Virus record (IMG/VR): IMGVR_UViG_3300020442_000007
Coordinates: 101,480-165,479 of that record
DNA from: a virus
DNA length: 64,000 nucleotides
Reading direction: 5' to 3' (one strand)
A model generated the notes under the pieces. The model worked only from the letters and a program-made list of their open reading frames with translations, searched no databases and had not been told where the DNA came from. Numbering within the stretch: position 1 is the first letter of the stretch; each line of letters begins with the position of its first letter. This document shows, piece by piece, positions 1 to 13,800 of this stretch. Position numbers and translations under genes: made by a program.

Positions 1-1166
1 GAATAAATGTTTTTCCATTTAATAGCATCTGTGCCTAAATTATATGTGTTATGTGCAAGCGGCATAATATCTGTTAATGTGCTTGTACCTGCAACATTTA
101 AAGTACCACCTGCATGTACATTTTTTGCTACACCGATACCACCCTTAGTTACAATAGAACCTGTGCCTATAGTTTCACTTTGTGTTGTTGAATCTATTGA
201 AGCTGTACCGCTTGCTTTGATATTTCCTGTTACGTCAAGTGCTTCGTCTGGTGCAGTATTATTGATACCTACTCTTAGATTTGAATCTACTCTTAATACA
301 GTAGTTAAAATGCCGTTATTTTTTACTCTTATATCAATATTAGAACCTTCAATCTGATGTTGAATAACTCCTGCAGATCCTTCAATACCAATGTTTAATT
401 CTGCATTCAGTCCATAATTGATTCCTGTATTATTTTGAATATTGATTGGATAATTTGTTGTACTAACAACATCTGCTCTTAAGAAATTTGATGCAGCGAT
501 AGCAGAACCTGCTACTACTAAACTTTCTGCTTTTTCGCTTATGCCTCTATATTTTAAACTACCTGCTCCTGTAATATCTTTATCACTTAAATTAATTCCT
601 GGCGATATTGTCGAAAAGCCTTCAATAGCTGTTTTAGGAGTAAACGAATTTGTACTTATAATTGCGGCAGGTTTAGATAGTACATCAAGTTGTATTACTG
701 TGTAGGATACATTATCTGTACCTATAATATTAGCTGGTGTTACTCCAGTTGCTAAACCGTCACTAAATTCAGGACCAATAAGAACCCAACCAGAACCAGA
801 AAACAAATATAATTGTTGATTATCAGTATCAACCCATAAATCACCAAGTTGTGATGCTGATACATCAGGTGCAGAAACTGCTTTTTTAATTCCTGCTGCA
901 GATACCCAGTTAGTGCCATCGTAAACTTTTAGCGTTTCAGAGCCTGCTGTATTATCGTACCATAACTGTCCTTCTACACCATTACTAGGTGCAGTATTAA
1001 AAGCAAAATTTTCTAATAGATGTAAAAAATTTGTTGCAATGGCGCTACCGTATGCAGTAGTATTTCTACCAGGCAACCGTAAAGATGTAGTAGTATTTAA
1101 TGTGTTATCTTCTAATACTATTGTGCCTTTATTAGCGGCATCTGTGTATGAAATAGTATACGCCAT
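1..1166 (-). CDS. Tail fibre-like virion protein, C-terminus beyond window
   Basis: The reading frame is open from the ATG at 1166 to the left window edge, about 388 codons, so the C-terminus is missing. The N-terminus begins MAYTISYTDA and is followed by a short module of the type EGQLWYDNTAG..LKVYDGTNWV and GDLWVDTDNQQLYLFSGSGWV. This kind of module recurs in phage fibre proteins. Farther on are fibre-shaft phrases such as VGINNTAPDEALDVTGNIKA and YNLGTDAIKWKNIY, also common in marine T4-like fibres. No chaperone or peptidase domain is visible in the part present. The gene follows the upstream structural gene by 4 nt, so it is the distal gene of the baseplate block. The fibre role is inferred from these repeats and the position. 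Confidence 0.75.
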   Translation of the reverse strand, partial: MAYTISYTDAANKGTIVLEDNTLNTTTSLRLPGRNTTAYGSAIATNFLHLLENFAFNTAPSNGVEGQLWYDNTAGSETLKVYDGTNWVSAAGIKKAVSAPDVSASQLGDLWVDTDNQQLYLFSGSGWVLIGPEFSDGLATGVTPANIIGTDNVSYTVIQLDVLSKPAAIISTNSFTPKTAIEGFSTISPGINLSDKDITGAGSLKYRGISEKAESLVVAGSAIAASNFLRADVVSTTNYPINIQNNTGINYGLNAELNIGIEGSAGVIQHQIEGSNIDIRVKNNGILTTVLRVDSNLRVGINNTAPDEALDVTGNIKASGTASIDSTTQSETIGTGSIVTKGGIGVAKNVHAGGTLNVAGTSTLTDIMPLAHNTYNLGTDAIKWKNIY

Positions 1167-1170
1167 CTAT

Positions 1171-1785
1171 CTACGCCTCATTAAAACCAGTTAAACTTTG
1201 TACTCTAACTGTGTAGTCAATTTGTATTAGTCTATTAAGAGACTTTTGTACAGGATGGAAAATTACATGTGTCAGTAATCTACCTGCGCCATCAGCTGAA
1301 TATGCCTTAAGTCCTAATTCATCAAAAACATATAAACTAGATCCATCAGTTGCAGTATCATATGCATCTTGCCCACTAGGCTCACTATAATCTAGCAAAC
1401 ATGTAACTAAAACATCTGTGTAGTTTGTACCACTTACGTGTCTTGTTTCAATTTTATTTCTGACAGGATCTAAATTATTAACACTACGATCATCTACTAC
1501 TTTAGTATGTGTTTGATTATATAAACTTGCATTTGTGCCTGTTGAATTTGGTGTTAAGTATGTAATAATTCCAGTAGGATCAACACTTGTACCACCATTT
1601 CCAAAACTCATTTCATATATCCAACCTGCACCTCCGTTGCCTATGCTTTCTGCAAGACTTAAACTCATATTTTCATAATGGATTGCATTACGCTTATCTA
1701 CAAACGTATGATTAGACTCTGGATCGTGGATTTTGATGTGTCCTTGTATCAAAACTCCGCTCATATCATGTAAATTGTCTGTCAT
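1171..1785 (-). CDS. Small virion structural protein (baseplate/fibre-associated)
   Basis: A protein of 204 residues starting MTDNLHDMSG. The frame is open 14 codons farther upstream, but I place the start at 1785 because an AGGAAAA ribosome binding site lies a few bases upstream and a late promoter octamer lies at 1805-1812. A longer start would overlap the end of the giant gene. The sequence is beta-rich, with HIKIHDPESNHTFVDKRNAIHYENM near the N-terminus and VIFHPVQKSLNRLIQIDYTVRV near the C-terminus. The same architecture is familiar from small structural proteins beside the giant protein in marine T4-like phages. I see no enzymatic motif. A role as a fibre-attachment or baseplate component is inferred from position only. 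Confidence 0.75.
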   Translation of the reverse strand: MTDNLHDMSGVLIQGHIKIHDPESNHTFVDKRNAIHYENMSLSLAESIGNGGAGWIYEMSFGNGGTSVDPTGIITYLTPNSTGTNASLYNQTHTKVVDDRSVNNLDPVRNKIETRHVSGTNYTDVLVTCLLDYSEPSGQDAYDTATDGSSLYVFDELGLKAYSADGAGRLLTHVIFHPVQKSLNRLIQIDYTVRVQSLTGFNEA

Positions 1786-1804
1786 ATTATTTTTCCTGTC
1801 ATTG

Positions 1805-1812
1805 TATTTATC
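1805..1812 (-). promoter_or_regulatory. Late promoter octamer for the small structural gene
   Basis: GATAAATA on the minus strand, overlapping the giant gene stop codon and 19 nt before the ATG at 1785. Confidence 0.65.
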
Positions 1813-4800
1813 GAGGTAAGTCAACACTTGTAGCTCGTAAGAATCTTCCTATATCAGAATCTGCTTGGCTAAGTGGTTCACCTGGATCTGTCCATATTTT
1901 TCCTTGTTTTCGTATAATTATAACCTTTTGATTTTCTCCTGGAGTATTAAGTAAAGTAACAGTACTACCCGCTAGTGTAAATTCTGCTGGTAAAGTTTCG
2001 TCACCTTCTGGACTATCTTGGGCTATACTACTTGTTGTTACACCATTAATTGTAGTTTCAAACTTATAAGATGCTATTGCATTTTTTCTTAACCGCTTTC
2101 CTGCTACAAATACATCAAACTCGTTCACTCCGTTAGCTCCCGGTGTAAAATCTAATTCAAACGTAGAACTTGTACCGTCTGCTGTAAATACTGTGCTTAT
2201 TGTTTCGTCTTTGTAAGGCATTGAAGCATCAATACTTTGATCATATACTTCTGTACCATGTGTATGTATATCTTTTACACCTGTACCTAATGTGCCTCTT
2301 TGTAATTGTTTTAACAAATTTCCTTCTTTTTGTCTATATTCAATTCTCTCTCCATTAACAAATACTATGCCTGGATATTCAGAACCTTCTGTAGGATTAG
2401 TAATGCCACTTGCATCAACAAGTTCTATAACTTTATCATATGGTTTAAGATCTTTTCCTAAAATATAATTTTTGTCTCCATCTATTCTCTTGTAGTGTGT
2501 CCTATTCAACATATCCTTAAATTGTCTAAAACCAAATTTTGTAATAACAGTTGGATTACCAAAATGTAAAACCTCTATCCTATCTCCTTGAGACAAAGGA
2601 CTGACTAATTTTACAAAATTCTTATCTGTTGTAACACTATAATCTACATCAGGTTTTAACAACTTATTGTTTAGTATAACCCAAACGTATTTAGAATCAA
2701 CAGCTTGATTTCTTAATTTAAATAAACCTGCTCTTAAATTATTTAAGAAATAATAATCTGCACTTCCTTTAGTTATAGGAGTGTTTTCTTGAACTGTGTA
2801 TGATTCTCTTGAAAATTTCTGTGCAGTACTGTTACTAAATTGGAATACTCTCATTCTTGTACCAATTGGTCTGTCGACTTCAAAAGAGCAAATAGTCGGC
2901 GTCGGCACAAACACAGATGATGAATCACCTTGTTGCTCAAAGTATCCAAACCTATATTGACTTTCGGTGATAATATATACAAGGAGTTTATCACCTGCTA
3001 CACCTACTCCGTCTGCTAATTTTACTGTGTTACCTTTCTGTTGGTCTAAAGGTGTATCACTATCAAACGCTTCTGCTGATATAAATGTCCAATCAGTTGT
3101 ATAAGTCAATTCTCTACCATTTAGATATACTTGAACTTGTGCGGCTTGGATTAATGCAATTGGTATCTGCCAAAGGTCTAATTTATATTCATTTTCAGCA
3201 GATACTGTAAATTCTTGATTGTACCCTGAATGTAATATATCGTCACCTACTTGTACAAGTGTATGTATACCCGAAGGACCATATGAAAAAGGTGCTTGAC
3301 TTAAAACAAGTGTATCATTTCCTTGCGGTGTTGTTGCAATAAAGTCATCCACTACTACTTGACTGAAAGAATCTATTTCATTACCGTCGCCTATAAACAA
3401 CGCATATCGTACAACATCTCCTGCTTGAAGAGGACTTGCTAATACTAACTCTACATTGTTAGGATATTCACCTGTACTTTTTGTTAAAACAGCATCTAGT
3501 TTTTTTCCATTACTTGTAGCTATTCCTTGTACATTATCTGTCCATCTAACATTTGTTTCAAACGTATTTGAACTTCCATCACTTACAAAACTATCTATAT
3601 CTAATATTTGCAATCCTGCTACTTCGACTAAGGTTAAATTTATTTTTGCACCATCTGCAGGTGCTACTTCAAAGTCTACAGTTTTATTTGCATAATTTAC
3701 TTTGTATCCTAGCGTAGAATCATCTGTTGTCGGCTCCATAATATCCGAATCAACTTTAACAAACAATGAACTACCTGTGAAAGGTGATTTACCTATGTCA
3801 AATGATTTTGTAGATCCATCACCAGTATGATTTCTATTTACAACAATACTGCTTCCACCTACTGGTCTTTCAAACACTGAAATATCTACAGCATCAATTA
3901 CTTGTCCTGGTACAACTTCTTCTGGACCTTTGCTTGTTGTTGGAGTAACAAAGCCGTCGCCGTCTATTGTAATATCTTCTGCTTTTAAACCTGTAGCTGA
4001 ATTATAAGCAAGAGATCCTCCGCTAATAGATGTGTCATAACTTTCTGGGTCATTAATAAAGCTACCATCACTAGTTTCTTTTCTTACAATAATTACATCA
4101 TCAGCTTGCGTAGGTACTTCGTATTCTTGTAATTCTATTACAGTAGTAACTCCGTCTCCTGTAATACTCTGCATAATTGCATTAGGATTTTTAATTAATG
4201 TAGAATCATAATTAGGTTCTGGTGCCCAATTAGGATCATCTAACCTAATACCATTTCTATATAAATTATAAACTACACCATTTTCTAATGGTTTGCTTAA
4301 AGTAATGCTAATTGTACTACCGTCTAATTTAAATACTTCATCTTCGTATGTAGTATCATATGTATCCCAAGAATCTGTAAACCAAGGAGCAGAGTCCCAA
4401 CCAGTGTTACCGCCAAATTCAAAACTTTTTACTTCAACACCGCCATAGTCAATACCGTCCATTACTTGTGATAAATCATTACCAAATTGACCTGCAACAG
4501 GATTGTATTCTAAACTAACTCTATCAGAAGCTGTCAAATATTCTACAGGTTTTTTGTAATTTATAACAATTGAAGTATTACTAGCAGGAGGTTTAGTAAA
4601 AGTTACTCTACCAAAATATCTATCATAACCTTTTGAAGTGTCTTTTACATTTTCATATGTATATTCACTTTGCAATGCAAGTTCGCCCGATACAGTAATT
4701 TCTACAGTATTTGTTCTCAAATCCATAGGAAATATTAAATCAAATATATAAGCACTACCACTACCTACAAATGTTTGTGTTTCGCTTAATTTTGTTACAA

Positions 4801-7800
4801 CAAATTTTCCTGTAACTCTGTCAAATTTGACTGTTGTGTGCATTCCTCTTACTAAGCCATCGCCTAGCACGGCAATTAATCTTGCTGGTCTACCTCCTTC
4901 GGATATAGAACCGTTAATTTCTACTACTGGAGGATTTAAATAACCAGTACCTTGATTTGTTATTTCTACAGATGCTATTTTTCCGCCTTGTCCTAATTTG
5001 GCTAAAGCTGTAGCTCCTGTACCTGTTTCTGAAGTAGACAGGTCTTGTCCAACAAATTTTAATACAGGAGGTTGTGTATATCCGCTACCTGCATCTGCAA
5101 TTTCAATACGCTTAATTTTGTAGGATAAATTATCAACCCAATTTTTATTAGGATAGGTTGTTAAATCAGTATCAGTCCCTACTATTGCGTTATCTATAAC
5201 TTTAACAGCAGGTGGTATAATAGACTTACTTGAATTATCATACCTTGGCGGTAAATCAAAATCAGTCACTAGATTTGATGCAACATTAAGCTGATTGTAA
5301 TCACTTATATATTCGCGTAACTTACTCTTGAATGGTTTTACTTCTTTTAGATACTCTTCGTAACTAGGTAAATTGTCATTTTGGAATGTAATTTTTTTAC
5401 TTAAATCTCCGACATTGTGTCTTGCTTTAATAAAGCTCGTCTTAAATGCCCAATCAACTAATCCCTGTTCCGCAAAAACATATTTCAAACTTGATAAAAA
5501 CAAATTATTATATTCTACTGCAAGTTCATCTACAAATAGATTATCTCTTAATGCTTCTAAAATTATTCTTGTCTCTTTTACTGGCTGTACATCATATACT
5601 TTAATATCATAACTTGCACTATCAAATCCTGAACCAACCGCTGTGTTAAATAGAGATGGTAAAAATCTTATAGTTCCGTTTTGACGTCCTATTGTTTTAT
5701 AATTCCTTGTATAATCAATTGAATCAGCATTATCTATCTTTTCTAATAGAAGCCAACCGCCTGATCCAACGTTTGCTATTTTAACAATATCGCCAGTTGT
5801 GTCATCTATAGATTCTAATTCATAACTAGAATTTATTAAGTGATTAATTGTTGTGAATTCATTATATCCTGTGTCATACCAATCTATATACTCCCAGAAT
5901 AAAGATACATCAAATACTTGACTTTGTTTTCTTACCCACAGAGTGTTGTTTACATTTCTTTCATATATTGACCATTTTCCAGATAATGTACTGTCGCTGT
6001 TTACTAAGACTGCAAATCTTCTTACTGACAATGTTGTTAATGTTGAACTATAACCGCTACCTTGAGAATCCACTGTTGCAGATATAACTGCACCTACATT
6101 GTTTAATGTCAAAGTAATATTTGCGGCTGTTTCAAAATTTCCAGTTATTTCTACTGTAGGCACAACTTTATAGCCTCTACCAGGATCATCAATTGTTACC
6201 CTTACTATTTTACCATCTACAATTACCGGAGTCAAAATCGCTTGCTTCACTTTAGCTGTACCTACAAATTCTAAATCTTCAAATGTATCTACAGCTAAAT
6301 CATATGTGTTGCCAGCTGCTAACGGCGCCGCTTGTTTAGAAAGTAACGGTGTAATAATTTTATCATCTACAATTAAATTTTCTTTAAGTACAAGATTGGC
6401 TCTATCAATAACTTGCTTAAGAGCTTCTGTTTTATTTACAAACCAGGATTGCCTTGGATCATTTAAAATTCCATATTTTTCCTTAGCTGATAAATTCGGA
6501 TCTGGTACTATTCTGCCAGCATCATCGTATCCAATTAAACTATCAAACCATTTTCTTTCTATATCAGCATTTGGTTTGCTTGTATCTAAACCAGCAGTAT
6601 ATAATTGATATTGGTTGTGTATGTTTATATCTTGATTTTCAATAGTCCAATATTGTATACTTAATGCAACTTCTTTATCTTTTAATAAACTTTCACAATT
6701 ATGTATAACAAAGCTAGTTGGACTTATAAAGTTTATAAATCTATAGCCCATACTTGCAGGATCATCAATATATTTTGCTACATTAAATGCACTTAATTTT
6801 CTTGATTCTAATCTTGGAGCAGTAATTTTGCCTTTTACCCAATAATAATATTTTGTAGAAAATGTTTGTGCAACATCGTCGTAGATTCTTCTAGTTGAAT
6901 ATATTGTATCATCATATTTTGTAGTGCCACTAATACCTTCTGTGACTCCTTCTGCAGATGCAGATAAAGTATTCCATTCTGAAGGAAGTAATGTAGTTTC
7001 AACCCATTCATACACATCAATGCTGTTGCCGGTAAATTGTGTGTTCCAATTATTAACACTATAAATTGTGTTGTTCTGATAAGGATTTAAAAATTTAGTA
7101 GTAGATAAATCCCACCAAAGCTCTCCAACTTGATTTTCTCCCCATACTTCAGATTTGCTTGTATTAACATCTGATGTACCAACTGTATATACAGCTGGAT
7201 CATAATGCAATTTATAACTTAATTCTTGTTCTGCAATACCTGGAATTTTTCCTTGTATAGGATCTACATAATCTAAATAGCTTACTAATTTATTTTCTTT
7301 TGTATTATACAACAATACTTTTTTAATTTTTGCAACGTCTACTGTATCTTTAGGTTGAGAATGTGTTTTCCAAATATTAGCAGTTGGTTCTTTTCTATAA
7401 TCTATAACTGCACCATTTTCTCCATCAGCCACAGTCTGTTTTGGTAATCCAACATATACATGACTATTATTTGTGTATAAGTTCATACCAAAATCTTTAA
7501 TGCTATTACTAGAATCTGAATTTGCAACTGCTTGCGTTGAATCTTGTAGTTCGTCGTATGCTAATTTCTGGCCATAAACTAAATTTCCGCTAATATTTTC
7601 ATATAGATATACAACACCAGTATCGACAAATTTCTTTGCAAATGTAGTAAAATTATTATCCCAAGTTGTTTGCGGCACCCCTTCTGTTGAATCAAATGTA
7701 GTTTTTGCATCTGAGTCGGCATTCTTTGCAGTAATAGCTAGAATGTTTTCATCAAACGCTAATCTAATACCAAATAGTTCAACTTTTTCGTTTGCTCTAC

Positions 7801-10800
7801 TATAAAGTGTTTGAGACAATTCAAACATTCCTGTAGCAGTATTTTTCTTTAGCACAAAGACTCTACCTTGATCGATTTGTATACGAGACGGGTCTTCTTC
7901 GCTACGTTGTGTTTCAGCAAACGGCTCACCTATTGCAATAATGTTACCATCACTGCTAAGTGCTATATCAGCACCCCACAAAGTTTTACCTGTCGACCAT
8001 AAATCAAGATCTACAGCATTCAAAGGTGCAGGAAAGCTGTTTTCTAATATACTTTGACTTCTTTGATAATTTCCGTTCTTGTTTCTATATACGACTACTT
8101 GTGCTTTATCGCCTCCAGAATATCTAGCTAGACCTATTAATACTTCGCCGTCATCTGAAACATCAATTCTATTAAAATTAAATAATCCACCTTGATCTAA
8201 AATTGTACTCGGATCAGCACTATCAAAAATTGGTTGTATTTCTGTGTTGTTAGGTACATAACCTAAGTAATCTAAAGGTTGTGTCTGTTGTGTCCAATTT
8301 GCTCCATTAAAAATGCCTGGAGATAAATTAGTATTTGCCTTGTAAATACCACGATCTAAATATATAATATCTCCTGTTTGGTAACTTACCAATGGAGAAA
8401 ACGTACCTTGAAATTTCTTATCTTTTGCAAGTTCCCAATCCCAAACATCTCCGTTTATATCTGTGCCATTCTTTATAAAATACGTTCGTCCAGGTATAAA
8501 TGTGCTATCATCAAGTTCTTTTCCTATATTCCTAAAATCTCTTAATCTAGTGTAATCTTGTCCTGCGTGAACAAAAAGCCTGTAAAGATCATTTTGTTTT
8601 GCAGTTTTAATTTCAGAACCTAAATAAAAATCTTCATGTGCTTCTGGTACAATATAACTTCTTAAAAACTGGAATCTATTTGTGTTACCAGTTCCAAATA
8701 CTGAATACATTCCTTGATTTTCAAAGGTACTTGCTGTTGCTCCGGACACAGCAGGAATACTATAAACGTTTATCCAATCATTATTTCCTGCACTAGGTAA
8801 ATTTGCGGATACAGGCACACCTGCTACTGTATTTTCTTCATAAAACCAATACTCTGTATCAATCTGTCTTGAAACTGACGGAATATCTATATTTTCACCT
8901 GAATCAATTACAATTAATTTACCTATTCCTTCAGCTGAAAGTCCTAATGATTTCTTTTGTATTTCGCCCATTACCCTGTCAACTTGATAAATTGGACTTG
9001 TATCTGTAGGCACCCCTATAAATTTAATTTCTGCATTGTTACCAAACTGTGATCCATTTGAAAAATCTCCTACTGCATTTTTTACAAAAATTGTAGCGTT
9101 CAAAGCATCTCGCTGATAGAATGTTACTTCTGCTGTAGCACCTGTTGTAACATCTTGTACAGTATCGCCTATCCTTGGTTCAAAAGGTTCACCAAATAGA
9201 TTAAATTTTGTAAACTGAAACTTTATATAACCGTCCCATAAATCATATACAGTTAATTCTTTGTTTGTTTTCGCATATGATAATCCTATAGCTGAAGGAT
9301 CATTATTCGTTCCTGTTACATATCGTGAAAGGCTAGGAATTAAAAATTTAAATTTATCACCGTTAGACAAAGTATCTGTAAGATCTTTAGGAGCTCTAAT
9401 AACATACAAAGGACTTAAGAAAGGCGTAGTAGCTCCTCCTGCTCCAGGTAATCCTTGATAGCTCAAAGTTTCAATATAACTTGCTAAAGTATCTTCACTC
9501 TGTATTGTACTTGTTTCATAATCACGTGAATTGTAATAATAGTTAGAAGGAGTCGAACTATCAGTAATTGCTTCTTGAAAAACAAGACCTTTGCCTTCAT
9601 CTGATGTTGTTGTAAATATGTTATAGCCGCCTGGGACTGTAAGCATAATGTAACCACCATAGTAACTACTTACATCAATTGTCTCTGCAGGCGCGGATGT
9701 AACATATTCACCAACAAAATCTCCGTTGACTAAAAATAAACTATCAGTACTATCAAAACTACCAGTTATGTTATTTAAATATAAACCTAAACTGCCGCCT
9801 ACTTCATATGAATATGCAACTGTAGCCGAGCCTGTTTGAGTCTGTACCTTATCTCCTGCTACAGGTTGGTTTGTAAATGCATTAATATTAAGAATTAAAT
9901 CTACTTTCATCTGTACTTGATGTACGCTACTAAAGAAAGTTGAGTCTAATTCTGGCATACCTCCGCCTGGAAAAGGCTCTCTACTTGTGTATAAAGATTG
10001 CTCTTGATTTGCTATAGTTTTGCTATTCCACTTTAGTTTTACTTGATCGTTGATATCTAAACCAGCATACATTAACTTAGGTGTTTTAACTAAAACATGA
10101 TCTACATTAATACCTGTAAAAGGATACTTTCCTGTTAGAAGTACGTCCACTTGTTCTGATGCTTCTGTTGTATTTCCAATTGATTCAATTTGTTGAACAA
10201 CACTACCAAAGCTAGTAAATTGAATGCTGTCTGACTGTGGTACAATAGACGTAGTAGCTTTCCATAACTTGTTATTGTATGTTACAATGTCATCTAAAAC
10301 ATAAGCAGAACTAGGATTATAGTTTTGTTTATATCTTGTTTTTACATTACTTGCATTTGGAGAACCAACAACTAAATACTTTCCATCTGCTGTTACTGAA
10401 ACTGCTGAACCAAATTTTTGTAATTTTGGTGGAGTTGTCAAAGGGACAAATTTTGTTACATCAAAATTTTCTCCACCTACGTGTGTTTCACTAACTGTGT
10501 AAAATATATTATTTGCTTTGACTAATTCACCTTCGGTATAAGTCGCACCAGTATAAAATCTTTTAAATGTAAATGCAGTATCTGTTGGTGCGGTTACAAC
10601 CTGAGACAAAACAAAATTAGCACTTGCTGATCCTCTTGTGTATATATAAACTTGACCATCATCTTCGTCTGGAGAACCTACTGCAAGAACTGTATTGTTT
10701 TTATTAGAAGAAATTGCAGTAGCGAAAGTTTCATTAGCAATACTTTCCCCACTACTTACATCTTGTAATTTTTGAAAGGCTTCGCTTGCTTCGTATACTC

Positions 10801-13800
10801 TCCAATTATCTCCGTCTGCTTTATCGACCCAAAATTTAGATTTTACTTGAGCTAATTTTTGTGCTACATCATTTAATTTAGAAAGTGAATCAGTCCTTAC
10901 AGAAACTAGTCTACTTAATCTACCTTTACAATCTTCAATATCATCTACTTTATCAGGACTTATAAAAGTTATTTTTTCTAAGCTAACAGATTTTACTTTA
11001 AAGAATGCACCTATTGCAGATTTACTAGTTGACGCTGTAGCAAATGTGCTATCTGCTTGATCTAAAGTTGTTGAAATTAAATCATATACTCCGAATATAT
11101 CTCCTGCTTTAATATTTTGAGGAGTAGATGTTAATGATACAGTAAATTCAGTTTCACCGCCAGTAACTTTTTCAACTACAAAATCAGTGTCATCATGTCT
11201 GTAAATATTCCAAGTAAGATTATCATTACCTACCCAAATAAGATCACCTTGATTACAATTTGCAAAATCAATATCTAAAATACTATCGAAATCTTTAACA
11301 ATAAATTTTACATCTTCTTGATTTACATATCCACTGTCTTTTGCATATCCTTGTTCAGGAGCAACATATTTCTTTGGAAAAGGAGAATGGTCATAGCCTT
11401 TTGGTTTTAGATAAGTTTCATAAGGTAATATTCTATAAACTAAATCTGTTTCTTCACCAGTTACATTTTTAACAAGCTCAATTGGTTGAGGTGAAAGTCT
11501 AAATTTATCTTCATCTAGTTTATATTCTACTTCATCAAATCCTGCAGCCGCTCCGTATTGGCCTCTTTTAATTGCCCATTCTTCATAAAATTCTAAACTA
11601 TCTTTATCTGCATTTCCAAGAACATCAAATAATTTTGTTAATGCATTTTTTGTACCTTTATCTTGTATAAATCCTTGATAAAATTTATACTGCGATACAT
11701 CATCATTAATAATATTTTCTAAATATTTTCTTTTTTGATATCCAATTAAATGTTGTGCTAATCTTTGCTGTTCGCTATCAAAGTTATCACTGTCTAGATC
11801 ATAAAAATCTGCAAATTGGTTTGTTTTATATTCGAAGTTTGGACTCAATCCTGACTCTGGTTTGTAATCTAATCTAGTCCATTGTGTATCTATGAATGAT
11901 TCTGTACCAGGAACTTTACTGTTTGCTGTATAATAAAATTCTTTATATTTTACTATATCACCTATAAAATAATCTTTGTTAGACTGCCAATCTTCTATAG
12001 TAGCTTGATCATAAACAAATCCTTCAATGTTCAAACTTCCATCCCAATTAGTAGTTCTATAACCAAGAACTTTAATTCTTTCTTGTCTATATCCTGGTTC
12101 TGGATCATAAATTGTATCATTAAACACAGTTTTGTTGTCAAGTAAAACTACATGCTCTTTTTGAACACACGGTAATTTTATAGCAAAAATGCCGTCGGCA
12201 GTATTTTTTGGTCTGAGTATAAATTCATTTGGATCTTGTCTATCAACTTGTACAAAATCACTTGTGAGTTTTTGTCCGTCAACTTTTAATAAAGTATATC
12301 CAAAAAATCCGTCAAAAATATTATCTACTACACTATATTCTGTTCTAAACTTTAATTGGTTTGCACCAGGGCTTAAACTAATGAGTGTGCCTGCTGACCA
12401 ATTATGAAGTGTCCAAAAAGCAAACTCCTTTGTTGATGTCTCCCAATCATCAACAACGCTTGCACTTTTCCTAAAATTATCAAACACAAATCCTATAGAC
12501 TCTAAATACTTGCCATAACCTTGTAAGAAATCACAAACATCTTGTATAGTATTCAATATCGTACCATAAGGTAATTCTAAAGGAGCAAATGTTGCAAATT
12601 CTCTCCTTAAGATTATTTCTCTACCACCCCTTACTGGAACTTTAGGAATTGATGCAAAATTTGATTCCTCAAATGTGTCACCAGCAATGTGCTGTTTTGT
12701 AACTCTATAATATTTTCCAGCTTGTTCAACTATACTTCCTATAGTGTATGTACGTCCACCTTCAAATTCTAAAAATGATTCTGTAGTACCTCCTACTGTA
12801 ACTACAGGATCTCTATCTCTTTCAAAATGAGGAAAATATTTAAATGCCGTTGTACTGTCATCGTAGCCTTTGATCTTATAACCATTTGGTCTTTTTTCGA
12901 TCATTACACCACTATAACTTATTGTTTTTACAGGTGCACTTTTATTTAAAAATATGCTATAGTTTTCATCAGGAACAAAAACGTTTCCTTCATTTAAAGG
13001 AGTTCTACTATCTAAAATAAGTTTAAATTTATTCTTATCTGTATATCCTCCAACTTTAAAACCAATTTGATTTGTAATATTTTGAATATTATTTTTATAC
13101 TGACTATATGATGTAGTAACACTAGAAGCCATATAACCTGCAATATAATTTATTAAACCAGAAGTATAAGTTTGCGTAGTATCTAAGTGTGTGTTTGGAA
13201 ACACTAAACTAGATAATTTTATTTGATTACTCTGTGTTTTGTAAATAATCTGTTGTGTTAAATTTCTTATTTGATTAGCTCTATCAAATCCTGTTGCTAA
13301 CACTTTAGATGGCTGACTCAATGTCCAAGCTGTAATTAAACTAAATGGATATTCACTACTTCTTCTCCAAGCAGTCTCTACAGGTGCTTCATCGCCAAAT
13401 TTAAATGAATCGCCTAATTTAGCAGAATCAAAACTTTGTACATATCCTGAGTCATTTGGACTTATTAAATTTCCGCTTTCGTTTACAGGAATATAATCTA
13501 ATAATCCTGGTCGTTTATACTTGTTTAAAATTTTAATTTTTTTGTTTGGTTCTCTTACAACACCATTTTGTAGATCAGTCCATAAAACTAAATTATCTTT
13601 TGTATATGGTGCTGGCCCATATTGTGCGTCCCACCAAGTGGGTTTAATTGTAAATCCAAGCATTTCCCATGGGTGTGTATGAGGTCTGTCTGTGTCAAAT
13701 GCATGTCTATATACACCTCGCCAAAATCCTGGCATAGTAGTGCCATTTGGTGATGCCGCAGTTCCATAATTAAATGTAAAAGTATTTGTTCTATTGTAAA

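Noticed and set aside
7-357. 116-codon plus-strand frame at the left edge
   Set aside because: It is antisense to the fibre gene that is open on the minus strand with recognisable fibre modules.
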